In this document: piece by piece, positions 16,604 to 25,083 of the stretch
How the letters are laid out: each line of letters starts with the position of its first letter
Position numbering within the stretch: the stretch's first letter is position 1
Source of the DNA: Planctomycetota bacterium
GTDB lineage: Bacteria; Planctomycetota; SZUA-567; H5-PLA8
Length of the DNA stretch: 33,968 bases
Direction of reading: 5' to 3'
Assembly: GCA_026692735.1 (NCBI GenBank)
Contig: JAPLOD010000001.1
Location: 1 to 33,968 of the forward strand
The notes under the pieces: generated by a model
What the model saw: the letters and a program-made list of their open reading frames with translations, nothing else
Told to the model about the DNA's origin: nothing
Databases searched by the model: none
Program-made: the position numbers and the translations under genes

Positions 16604-19600
16604 ATGCGATACACGCGGTCATTGTTCCTTGGTGTTGTGTTCTGCGGAGCGGCCTTGGCCGCCTCGACGGAGTTCACCTACCAGGGCCAGTTGAAGGACA
16701 CGAGCGGCCCCGTCACGGGGTCGTTCGACTTCCAGTTCTCGCTCTTCGACGCCGCCACGGGCGGCACGCAGATAGGCACGACGCTCACCAGAAGCGGAGT
16801 CACCGTCACTGGGGGACTGTTCACCATTCCGCTTGACTTCGGCACGTCGGTCTTCGTAGGAGCCGACCGCTACCTGGATATCGCGGTCAAGCCATCGTCG
16901 GGCGCGGCATTCAGCGCCTTGGCGGGACGGCAGAAGCTGACGGCCACGCCCTACGCGCTCTACTCGATCTCTGCCAGCATGGCCACGCCGTCGGGGCCTG
17001 CGGGCGGCGCGGCCACGGCGCACGCAAACCGCGCCGACAAGGACAGCGGCAACGCGAGTGAAAACCGGGCTGCCGTTTCCGTTGCCGTGCCACCGGCATC
17101 GCCCGCCGCCGGACCCGGGGACCAACCACCGGCGCCGACGAACGGCAACGGTAAAGCCGCCTTACTGGACGCGCCCGGCGAGTGGCCCCAGTGGGGCGGT
17201 CCGCACCGCAACGGCGTCTCGACGGAGAAAGGCCTGTATCGCGAATGGCCCGCGGGCGGCCCGACGATTCTCTGGCGCACCAAGCTTGGCCGCGGCCTCG
17301 GTACGCCGGCTGTCTGGGGCAACGAGGTCTATCTCGTGGTAGCCGAAGGGTGGAGCAACGAGGAAGCCCTTAGCTGTGTGGACGCCGCCACCGGCAAGGA
17401 GAAATGGAGGCTCAAGTTCTTCACGCGCGAACCTGAGGGCTTCGGCTGGGCCGTGGGCGGGCCGCGCGCAACGCCGGCGATCACCGAAAACCATGTCTTT
17501 GCCCTGGGCGCGATGGGGACACTGTGTTGCGTGGACCGCACGACGGGCAAGAAGGTCTGGGACAGGGATCTATATGGCGATTACATGCTGCCGGGCAAAG
17601 GCGAATGGAAAGGGTTCTGCGGATCGCCGGTGGTCTTCGGCAACACCGTGATCGTACACGGAGGAGCGTTCAAACAGTTCTGCGTGGCGCTCGACACGGC
17701 GACCGGCAAGGAGTTCTGGAAATTCTACCCGCCGCCCTGCAAGGGGACGTTTGGCGGGATCGGGGGGACACCGGCGCTCATGCTCTTCGCCGACGAGCCT
17801 TGCGTTGTCTTTGGCTACAGCCTGGGCCTGGGGGCTCTGCGCATCTCCGACGGCAAGGAAGTCTGGTTCTTCAAGCACCAGAAGAGCGGAGGGCCGACGC
17901 GATTTCCCCCGGTGCTCATGGACAACCTGATTGCGAACATGGCGCAGGAGGAACACTTCCACATGCTGGAAGTGGACCGCAGCGCCCCGCCGTTCGCGAC
18001 ACGGGAAGTGTGGGAGAAGGAGATCTACCCGTTCTCCTCCGAGGTCTCCAGCTTCGTGCCCTACGAGGGCTATCTCTACGGCTTCGGCGGCGGCCAGTTC
18101 GAATCCGGCAAGCTCGACACCTCCACGGCCAATCTCATGTGCGTCGAGCCGAAAACCGGGAAGATCGTCTGGGAAACACCGGGCTTCCGCTGGGGTATGT
18201 CGCTGAGCCTGGTGGACGGGCTCCTTTTCGTGCGTTCCTACAACAACGTTAGGTTGGTCGAGGCGACGCCCAAAGGCTACGTGGAACGGGGCAAACTGGA
18301 GAGCTTCCACAAGGAGGCGGGTTCGCTCAACGACTGGATCATGCCCGTGGTGACGCGCGGCAGAATGTACCTGAAGACGAGTTGGGAACTGGTCTGCGTC
18401 AAAGTCGGGGACGGCAGCCCCGGCACGCAGGTCGGGAGCGAACCTGCCGCGGCGCCGCAGACGCCGGAAGCCGAGAAGGCACCGGTCCCCGCCGACCAAG
18501 CGCAGACCAGCCGCAGGCCGGCGGAGACGAAGGTGCCCGCGAGCGTTCCCGCCGTCCGACCGGCGACAGAGCACGACTGGCCCCAGTGGCGCGGACTCGG
18601 GCGCGACGGCCTCTCGGCGGATGTGCCCACGCAGCTTCCCGAGAAGAAGCTTTTCTGGCAGCAGCCGCTCGCCAGCAAGAATCCTGCCGGCCTGTCGGTC
18701 GCGTGTGGATTTGTCGTGGCCGCCTGCCATGTCGGGAACGAAGATCAGGTCCGCTGCTTCACCGCGGAGAAGGGCGATTTGCTCTGGACCTACTCAGTCG
18801 GCAACAATGCCGAGATGGATGGCGGTCCCGGACCCCGCGCCACGCCACTGATCCACGACGGTCGCGTCTATAGCGTGAGCGCCGTCGGCGAGTGCTGCTG
18901 CCTGGACTTGGCGAAGGGCGCGCTTCTCTGGAAGCGGAGCTTCACGCAGGAGTTCAAGGGGAGGGCGCCGACGTGGGGCCACTGTTCCTCGCCGGTCATT
19001 GCTGACGGCAAACTCATCGTCAGCCCGATGGGGCCGGGGGCCGGCATCGCGGCCCTTGATCCGAAGACCGGTGCGACGCTGTGGCAGACGCGGGGTGACG
19101 GGCAGCCGCATGCGAGTTTCATTGTCAGCACGTTTGGCGAGGTCATCCAGATCGTCGGCTATGACGGCCCCGAGATAGCCGGATGGGATCTCGCGACGGG
19201 GAAGAAGCTGTGGGGCGTCCGGCCCGAGAAGGACAACGACTACAACGTCGGCACGCCGCTCGCCGTGGACGGGAAACTCCTGGTGGCCACGGAGAACAAC
19301 GGCGCGCGCCTCTATGCATTCGAGAAGGGCGGCAAGGTTATCCCCAAGCCGGTGGCGACGAATGAGGGATTCAGCCCGCCCATGTCCACGCCGGTCTGCT
19401 TGAGCGGTTTGGTCTTCGGTGGCAGCAGCGACCTGCTGTGTCTCGATGCCAAGACGTTGAAGACGCTGTGGACGGAGTCAAAGGAGGAGGCCGTCACGGG
19501 CTTCACGATGCTCATCGGCGGCAAGGAACGGCTGCTCGTCCTGAACGAAGAAGGCGAACTGGCCCTCCTGGCGGCAAAGGCCGGGAAGTGCGAACTGCTG

Positions 19601-19732
19601 GGCAAGATGAAGGTGTGCGGGAAGACCCAGTCGCACCCGGCGCTGGCGGACGGGAAGCTCTTCGTCCGCGACGCCAAGACGCTCTACTGCTACGACCTGA
19701 GACCGCCCGAGAGGGCTCGTTCCGAACGGTAG
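16604..19732 (+). CDS. Chimeric secreted protein: TYQGQL domain plus two PQQ-like propellers
   Basis: A 1042-residue protein. Residues 1-20 are a signal peptide (RSLFLGVVFCGAALA). Residues about 21-125 (EFTYQGQLKDTSGPVTGSFD ... LTATPYALYSIS) match a domain often seen at the N-terminus of secreted PVC-bacterial and tail-fibre-like proteins. A Pro/Ala-rich linker follows to about 185. Two PQQ-like propellers come next: GEWPQWGGPHRNGVSTEKG to about 610 and HDWPQWRGLGRDGLSADVP to the end, each with repeated A-x-D-x-x-T-G-K blades (DAATGKEKW, DRTTGKKVW, DTATGKEFW, DLATGKKLW, DPKTGATLW). Propellers of this type may bind PQQ or only partner proteins; no dehydrogenase Ca/PQQ ligand set is obvious. 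The TYQGQL head joined to quinoprotein propellers is unusual and adjoins a kinase break. Confidence 0.8.
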   Translation: MRYTRSLFLGVVFCGAALAASTEFTYQGQLKDTSGPVTGSFDFQFSLFDAATGGTQIGTTLTRSGVTVTGGLFTIPLDFGTSVFVGADRYLDIAVKPSSGAAFSALAGRQKLTATPYALYSISASMATPSGPAGGAATAHANRADKDSGNASENRAAVSVAVPPASPAAGPGDQPPAPTNGNGKAALLDAPGEWPQWGGPHRNGVSTEKGLYREWPAGGPTILWRTKLGRGLGTPAVWGNEVYLVVAEGWSNEEALSCVDAATGKEKWRLKFFTREPEGFGWAVGGPRATPAITENHVFALGAMGTLCCVDRTTGKKVWDRDLYGDYMLPGKGEWKGFCGSPVVFGNTVIVHGGAFKQFCVALDTATGKEFWKFYPPPCKGTFGGIGGTPALMLFADEPCVVFGYSLGLGALRISDGKEVWFFKHQKSGGPTRFPPVLMDNLIANMAQEEHFHMLEVDRSAPPFATREVWEKEIYPFSSEVSSFVPYEGYLYGFGGGQFESGKLDTSTANLMCVEPKTGKIVWETPGFRWGMSLSLVDGLLFVRSYNNVRLVEATPKGYVERGKLESFHKEAGSLNDWIMPVVTRGRMYLKTSWELVCVKVGDGSPGTQVGSEPAAAPQTPEAEKAPVPADQAQTSRRPAETKVPASVPAVRPATEHDWPQWRGLGRDGLSADVPTQLPEKKLFWQQPLASKNPAGLSVACGFVVAACHVGNEDQVRCFTAEKGDLLWTYSVGNNAEMDGGPGPRATPLIHDGRVYSVSAVGECCCLDLAKGALLWKRSFTQEFKGRAPTWGHCSSPVIADGKLIVSPMGPGAGIAALDPKTGATLWQTRGDGQPHASFIVSTFGEVIQIVGYDGPEIAGWDLATGKKLWGVRPEKDNDYNVGTPLAVDGKLLVATENNGARLYAFEKGGKVIPKPVATNEGFSPPMSTPVCLSGLVFGGSSDLLCLDAKTLKTLWTESKEEAVTGFTMLIGGKERLLVLNEEGELALLAAKAGKCELLGKMKVCGKTQSHPALADGKLFVRDAKTLYCYDLRPPERARSER

Positions 19733-19770
19733 GATGCCAAACGGCTGGGGGCAACTACCATCTCGAGAAA

Positions 19771-19980
19771 ATGTCCGGCGCGAAGCTGGAAGTCGTCGCC
19801 GGTGAGCTCGAGGACGGCGAGGGCTCGGGCATCGTCATGGCCAGGTTGGCGCTCAATCTTGGCGCCACTCCACAGAAGACCACCGAATCGGGCGAGGGCT
19901 TCCGGCTGCTGACCAAAGGCAAGCGGTTGCTGATCCGGCGCGTCCTGCCGGGCGGGGCTCTGGGCGAAGTGCGGAAATGA
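19771..19980 (+). pseudogene. Short ORF, possible C-terminal gene fragment
   Basis: From ATG 19771 a 69-residue frame reads MSGAKLEVVAGELEDGEG, GIVMARLALNLGATPQKTTE, LLTKGKRLLIRRVLPGGALG and ends at 19980. The frame is open further upstream (NYHLEK...), and composition looks protein-like, so it could be the tail of a lost gene rather than a small gene. I do not recognise the family. It lies directly after the propeller gene, with no ribosome binding site, in a zone of breakage. Confidence 0.35.
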
Positions 19981-20060
19981 AGCGGCGAATGCCTTCGCGC
20001 CATGGTTGCAGCGTGCGACGCTGTCATCCCTCCGGTTTGGGAAGCCGGAAGACACGGGTT

Positions 20061-20807
20061 CTAACCCGCAATGTCCCTTGGGCTTGCAGCGCCCTCCAGA
20101 ATCCTGTGGCGGTTCCTTGGCAGCGCAGACTTCGCTCCATTGCCCGATACTGCGTCATCGCCACATAACCCGCGATGCCTCACGGAACCCTTCACTTCTC
20201 TCGTTGCGTTGGTGTCGCTGTACGAGAGCATGACGGCATTCAAGGGCACGGCCGTGACGAGCATGGAGAGCATGTGCCTCTCTCCGGGGCGGCAGGCGGC
20301 CGTGAGCTCTGTCTCGCCGGCGGGGAACCGCAGATCACCGACCTTCCGGCCATCCACGAACACCTCGGCGATGGAGTTCAGATATTCTGCGGAGAGGGCA
20401 CCGCGGCGGCCGGCCCATTCCGCGGGAACAGTGATCTCTCGCTGATACCAGGCCATCGTCACGGCGCCGAGATTCGCAGCCTTCCAACTCGGATGAACGT
20501 AAAGGGTCTGGCAGTCCTTCTGCATGTAGTCGCCACAACCCGGCCATGAGCCGGGGACCTTGAAATAGCCCCATTCGTCCTGGGGCGGCGCCGTTGTACC
20601 CTTCTTGGCCGGCTGCCAGCGCCAGAGGCCATTGAGGCAAACGCGTTCGCGCGTCGGTGTGGTCTCGCGATACGCCTTGGCTGGATCCCAGACTGCCTTC
20701 ACTCCGGGAGGCAGCACCCCTTCAGCTTGGGCGAAGCAGAGACCCGTCAGGAGAATCAGACCCACCAACGCGACCGCCATGTGCAGGACCACTCGTTGGA
20801 TAGCCAT
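20061..20807 (-). pseudogene. Truncated glycoside hydrolase family 2-like protein
   Basis: From ATG 20807 the frame has a signal peptide (VVLHMAVALVGLILLTGLCFAQ), then the N-terminal jelly-roll domain typical of GH2 beta-galactosidase/glucuronidase-like enzymes: RVCLNGLWRWQP, YFKVPGSWPG, AWYQREITVPAEWAGRRGAL, AEVFVDGRKVGDLRFP. Homology stops at GSVRHRGLCGDDAV (about 20160), where the family reads GLCGDVYL. The remaining 30 or so residues are out of family, and the TIM barrel with the catalytic Glu pair is missing, so the protein cannot be an active hydrolase. Normal length would be 800 or more. It has an intact promoter of the CGTGTAAGCT group about 85 bases upstream, so it was a member of the LacI regulon. 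Confidence 0.75.
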
Positions 20808-20892
20808 ATCATCTTCTCCCAGTCCGGAAGCTGGTCACTCCCATGATGTTGGCGCTGCTTGGCACATCCGAGTGAGCTGTGTGCTCAAACCA

Positions 20893-20920
20893 AGCTTACA
20901 CGAACAAGCTGGGCCGTCAA
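20893..20920 (-). promoter_or_regulatory. LacI-regulon promoter/operator A
   Basis: Read on the minus strand: TTGACG (about 20915-20920), a 16-base spacer, then TAAGCT inside the shared block CGTGTAAGCT (20893-20902). It points to the GH2-like gene. Confidence 0.75.
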
Positions 20921-20984
20921 GATACAAGCGTCACGTTTTCCGATCCTCGCCTTCTATATGCGAGTCTGGACGCTGCCTTCGTAC

Positions 20985-22025
20985 TCAGCTCCTGGCTGGA
21001 TGCGTACTGCTCGATTCACGAGTCACGAGTGACGGCACGAGGATAAGCCTCTTGGTGGTGGTGGGCGCAGGCTCTCCAGCCAGACCTCGCCGGACCACAT
21101 CAAAGGCCGCTTCAGCCATGGCTTCATAGGGCTGCTGAATGGTGGAAAGAGACGGCGTGGTATAACGCCCCAACGGCAGCCCATCAAAGCCCACTACCTT
21201 GATGCGCTGCGGGCACGGAATCCCCGATTGGTGAAGGGCGTGGAGCACGCCTACGGCGATCATATCACCCATGGCGAAGACGGCATCGGGCACCAGCCGC
21301 AGGTTCCGCCACTCCTCTACCGCCGCAATGCCGGCCTGATACTGATCCTCTGTCCCTTGCCGGTAGTAGACGTGTGCGGCGCAGTCCTTGAAATCCTTTA
21401 AGGCGGCCGCGCAACCGTCCAGCCGCTCTTGCACGAAGGGGTAATCCCGCCGATCGGCAACAACTCCAATCCGTTGCGCCCCGGCTTCGCAGAGGTGCCG
21501 GATGGCCAACTGAGCGCCAGCCACGTTGTCCACCTCAACACAGGGGACATCCGTATCGCTGAACTGTCTCCCCACCACACAGGCAGGCTTGCCCAGCAGT
21601 TGGCCGGAGTTCCCGGGCGGCAGCTTGGATGCTGACGGCAGATGTAAAAAGATTCCCTCCGCAAAGCCCAGTTCCATGGCCCGGAGGTCTTCCAGCGCGG
21701 ACGCTGGATGTATGGACAGTTCCATCACGAAAAGGCCGAAGCCGCTTTTCTGCGTGACGCGGCTAAGGGCACGGAAGAGTTCTGTCGTGTGGTGATCCGT
21801 CAAATCTTCGCTGACGAGTGCCAGCAGGTTGCTCTTCTGTATCTTCAACGCACGCCCAAACACACTTGGACGATATCCGAGTTTCGCGGCCGCCTCCCTC
21901 ACGCGCTCCGCGGTCTGCGGCGGGATCCGATTCTGAGCTGCTTTGTTGTTGAGCACGTAGCTCACCAAGGCCTCCGAGACGCCCGCATGCTCAGCTACGT
22001 CTCTTCGTCTGACCTTTGGCACCAT
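20985..22025 (-). CDS. LacI/GalR-family transcriptional regulator
   Basis: I take ATG 22025 (MVPKVRRRDVAEHAG) as start because GGAGG lies seven bases upstream; the extra 55 residues in the ORF track cross the promoter. The protein is 346 residues. Residues about 5-55 are the LacI helix-turn-helix plus hinge: RRDVAEHAGVSEALVSYVLNN, then AAAKLGYRPSVFGRALKIQKSN. The sugar-binding periplasmic-binding-protein-like domain follows (LLALVSEDLTDHHTTELFRAL, VEVDNVAGAQLAIRHL, DAVFAMGDMIAVGVLHALHQ, IKVVGFDGLPLGRYTTPSLSTIQQP). Such proteins release DNA on binding a sugar-like ligand. Promoter B upstream carries the same CGTGTAAGCT box as four neighbouring promoters, so autoregulation and control of the local genes are inferred. 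Confidence 0.92.
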   Translation of the reverse strand: MVPKVRRRDVAEHAGVSEALVSYVLNNKAAQNRIPPQTAERVREAAAKLGYRPSVFGRALKIQKSNLLALVSEDLTDHHTTELFRALSRVTQKSGFGLFVMELSIHPASALEDLRAMELGFAEGIFLHLPSASKLPPGNSGQLLGKPACVVGRQFSDTDVPCVEVDNVAGAQLAIRHLCEAGAQRIGVVADRRDYPFVQERLDGCAAALKDFKDCAAHVYYRQGTEDQYQAGIAAVEEWRNLRLVPDAVFAMGDMIAVGVLHALHQSGIPCPQRIKVVGFDGLPLGRYTTPSLSTIQQPYEAMAEAAFDVVRRGLAGEPAPTTTKRLILVPSLVTRESSSTHPARS

Positions 22026-22129
22026 GGATAGGCCTCCGCCATAATCCCGCCTGCATGCGGTATCGGCTGCTGGAGGGAGCTTCGTGGAATCCTTGAACCC
22101 GTTCACTCCGGAAGCCATTGTCTGATCAT

Positions 22130-22154
22130 AGCTTACACGATCATGGGATGTCAA
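22130..22154 (-). promoter_or_regulatory. LacI-regulon promoter/operator B (autoregulatory)
   Basis: On the minus strand TTGACA (22149-22154) is followed by CGTGTAAGCT (22130-22139). The box lies only 13 bases from the -35, but TATGAT follows it at an 18-base spacing and is the likely -10, so here the box fills the spacer. It lies 105 bases ahead of the LacI start. Confidence 0.75.
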
Positions 22155-22246
22155 GGTCTTTCCGCACGCAGAGCGCTCCCTCGTTGCCAACCTGCAAGAT
22201 CCATGTTCAGACTCATGCTTGAATCGCAGATCATGGACATAGAAGC

Positions 22247-22276
22247 TTGACAGGGGGCGACTTTCTCGTGTAAGCT
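22247..22276 (+). promoter_or_regulatory. LacI-regulon promoter/operator C
   Basis: TTGACA (22247-22252), an 18-base spacer and TAAGCT (22271-22276) within CGTGTAAGCT (22267-22276). The box continues TTA, so TGTAAGCTTA is a near-palindrome. It lies 100 bases before the transglutaminase-like gene and is divergent from promoter B. Confidence 0.78.
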
Positions 22277-22375
22277 TATTCCGTTTGTTCAGAGTTCCAG
22301 TCGAGGAGTCATCCGCCGCTAGGCGCCTTCATCGAGGCGATGCTTCTCGAAGGACGCGAAGGCAAGGGGCTAAGG

Positions 22376-24946
22376 ATGGTGGAAACCGGACGTTTGGGTT
22401 TGGCCGCGGGGCTGCTGGTGTTGCTCATGGCCGCGTCAGGCGTCTGTCAGGACGGCGACCTGCGTCCGTGGGCAGAGAACACTCATCCAAGCGATGCGCG
22501 CAAGGAGCACAAGGAGGAGATCAGTTCCGGCAAGCATGAATACCGAATCGTCCAGGGCGGGACGATGGATGGGCGAAGCTGCCGGACGCCGATGGGGTGC
22601 GGAATCGCACGGGAAGGGGCGTTCTACCAGACGTGGGAGTCGAACCGCTCGGTGCGGATGGAAAACGTGGGCGAGACGGACGTGGTCAACCCCTGGATTT
22701 CCAACGGCCGCAACAATTTTCGGACCGTGGATGCGATTGTGAACTCGGCGCTGACGCCGGGGATGACGGACGCGGAGAAGGCGTTTGCGATATGGTTTCA
22801 GGAGATTCAGTACCGGCACCATGCCCCAGGGGACAACAACGAGCTGGGCGACCCCGTGAAAATGTTCAACATCTACGGATACAACACGTGCGGAAATGAC
22901 TCGATCTGCATGGGAACGTTGTGGAAGGCAGTGGGGCTGAAGGCCGCGCCGGCGCGGGCGCTGGGGCACTGCATCTCGCAGGTGTTCTACGACAACGCAT
23001 GGCATTTCTACGACGGCGATATGCACTGCGTGTACCTGCTGAGGGACAACCAGACAGCGGCGGGCGAGCAGGACATCGTGCGGGACCACGACCTGGTGAA
23101 GCGGACGCACTCGCAGGGGATCCTCTTTCCAGACACTTGGTGGCAGGGCCAGGGAATGCCCGCGATGTATTTCTACGTGGAAGCGGTGACGGGAGAACGG
23201 TCAGGGAAAGCCGACACGACGATGAACCTGGTCCTGCGCCCGGGAGAGGCGATCGTATGGCGATGGGGGCAGGCGGCCCCGATGAAATATCACGGGGCGC
23301 TACAGACGGTGCCCACATACGAACGGGTGCCCTACGTCATCTGCAACGGCCTGTGGGAGTATCGCCCGGACTTTACCAAGGAGACGTGGCTCAAAGGAGC
23401 GAAGGTGGAGAACGTTACCGCAGGCCCGCAGGGCCTGACGGCGGAGGAAGGGAAGACTGGGACGATTGTGTGGACGATGAGCAGCCCGTACGTCTTCGTG
23501 GGAGGACGGCTCGAGACGGAGGGTACAGGGGCGAAGTTCTTCGTAAGCCAGGACGGCAAGACCTGGAGGCCCGCGGGGAACAACCTGGACGGGTTCTTCT
23601 CGATCGTGGGGCCGGCGTGGTATGGGTATCAACTCAAGTGCCAGTTCGAGGCCGGTGCGCAGCTAAAGAGAGTGGCGATCGTCAACGACGTGCAGATGGC
23701 GCCGATGGCACTGCCGGAGATGGTCGTGGGCGAGAATGTATTCACCTACAGCGACCAGACTCCCGGGGAGCGGAAGGTGAGGATTACGCACAACTGGGTG
23801 GAGCGGTCGGCTTCGAAGCCGCCGCCGGCGCCGCCCGCGGCGGTCTATCCGCCGGACGGCGGGGACAGCAATGGGACGGACATTGTGTTCCAGTGGACGG
23901 CGCCGGAGGTCCCGGACGGGGGAGGGATTGGGGACTACCAGTTCGAGCTGTCAAGGCGACCGGATATGAAGCTGCCGCTTTCGATGGACTTCTACAAGCT
24001 GATCTCGCGGACGGGTGACGCGAGTGTTGTGAAGGGCAAGGACGGCAACATCGCGAGTGCCAAGGTCAAGAGCCAATACACACTGCCCCTGCCAGGCATG
24101 TTGACGCCCGACCAGACGTACTACTGGCACGTGCGCGCGATGAACGACAAAGGGGTATGGGGTCCGTGGAGCAAGACATGGAGCTTCACCGCGCGGGGAG
24201 TGGCGTGTCCGGTGGAGGTGATGGTGGACTACGATCAGGCCAAGGGAGTGGGGACGCTCAAGTGGAAAGCCAACCCGGCAGGTAAGCGGCCGGCGAAGTA
24301 CCGAGTGTACGGCAGCGACGAGAAGGGCTTCACGATCTCCGACCAGAGGTTCCAGAGCACGGTGGGGGTGACCAAGGAGGAGATGGCGGCCTGGAACCCC
24401 TGGTTCCCGGCGAACTTCATCGCCGAGACAACAGCCGCGGATCTGGCTGTGTTGGGCTGCGAAGTCAACTTGCCCGCAGCGAACAAGACCTACTACCGCG
24501 TGGTGGCGGTGGACGAGCAGGGCAAGCGCAGCGGTCCGTCCGACTACGCGACCGGCCCCCGGCCCATTGTCTACAGCAAGCCCGAGGTGGCAGTCAAGGT
24601 GGGCGCCGAGTACCACTATCGTGTCTGTGCCAATCGCTCCCTGGGAGACCTCAGCGCACGGATGAAGGGCAACGATCAGGTCAGCGGCTACTTTGATATC
24701 GAGAAGCCCCAGTTTACCCTCTCCGAAGGGCCAAAGTGGCTGAGGATTGACGCGGCGACCGGCCTGTTGTCCGGAACCCCGGATGCGCCCGGCAAGTTCC
24801 AGGTCGTAGTGTCGGTAACGCTGGAGAGGCCTGTGCGGAAGGTGGATGAAGGCGCATTGAAATGGGGTGCGCTCAAGGTCAACGCTACCAGCATCGAGAC
24901 GCTGGAACCAGCAACCCAGAAATTCGTCATCGCGGTGGGCGGATGA
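22376..24946 (+). CDS. Secreted transglutaminase-like protein with FnIII and putative Ig domains
   Basis: ATG 22376 (MVETGRLGLAAGLL) is preferred to 22340: AAGGGG lies six bases ahead and a signal peptide follows (LLVLLMAASGVCQ). The product is 856 residues. Residues about 120-220 form a papain-like transglutaminase core: GNDSICMGTLWKAVGLKAAP gives the candidate nucleophile C178, and GHCISQVFYDNAWHFYDGD gives H198 and D213. A jelly-roll-like region follows (FVGGRLETEGTGAKFFVSQDGKTW). Residues about 490-610 resemble a fibronectin III unit ending TYYWHVRAMNDKGVWGPWS, and the C-terminus has a He-PIG/putative Ig block (LRIDAATGLLSGTPDAPGKF). It is likely an extracytoplasmic protease or amidase. 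Promoter C and the GH43-like gene 137 bases downstream suggest one operon. Confidence 0.78.
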   Translation: MVETGRLGLAAGLLVLLMAASGVCQDGDLRPWAENTHPSDARKEHKEEISSGKHEYRIVQGGTMDGRSCRTPMGCGIAREGAFYQTWESNRSVRMENVGETDVVNPWISNGRNNFRTVDAIVNSALTPGMTDAEKAFAIWFQEIQYRHHAPGDNNELGDPVKMFNIYGYNTCGNDSICMGTLWKAVGLKAAPARALGHCISQVFYDNAWHFYDGDMHCVYLLRDNQTAAGEQDIVRDHDLVKRTHSQGILFPDTWWQGQGMPAMYFYVEAVTGERSGKADTTMNLVLRPGEAIVWRWGQAAPMKYHGALQTVPTYERVPYVICNGLWEYRPDFTKETWLKGAKVENVTAGPQGLTAEEGKTGTIVWTMSSPYVFVGGRLETEGTGAKFFVSQDGKTWRPAGNNLDGFFSIVGPAWYGYQLKCQFEAGAQLKRVAIVNDVQMAPMALPEMVVGENVFTYSDQTPGERKVRITHNWVERSASKPPPAPPAAVYPPDGGDSNGTDIVFQWTAPEVPDGGGIGDYQFELSRRPDMKLPLSMDFYKLISRTGDASVVKGKDGNIASAKVKSQYTLPLPGMLTPDQTYYWHVRAMNDKGVWGPWSKTWSFTARGVACPVEVMVDYDQAKGVGTLKWKANPAGKRPAKYRVYGSDEKGFTISDQRFQSTVGVTKEEMAAWNPWFPANFIAETTAADLAVLGCEVNLPAANKTYYRVVAVDEQGKRSGPSDYATGPRPIVYSKPEVAVKVGAEYHYRVCANRSLGDLSARMKGNDQVSGYFDIEKPQFTLSEGPKWLRIDAATGLLSGTPDAPGKFQVVVSVTLERPVRKVDEGALKWGALKVNATSIETLEPATQKFVIAVGG

Positions 24947-25083
24947 CGCCATGGTTGGTGACCGACAACGAGAAGGGCGCCGTGAAGGTCATTCGGGAGG
25001 CTGTGGGTTGCTAAACCTTCACCGCGTGACTCTTTCATTCACAACACCTCGCCGGTTCAGCCCGGCGCACAGGAGAGACAACG

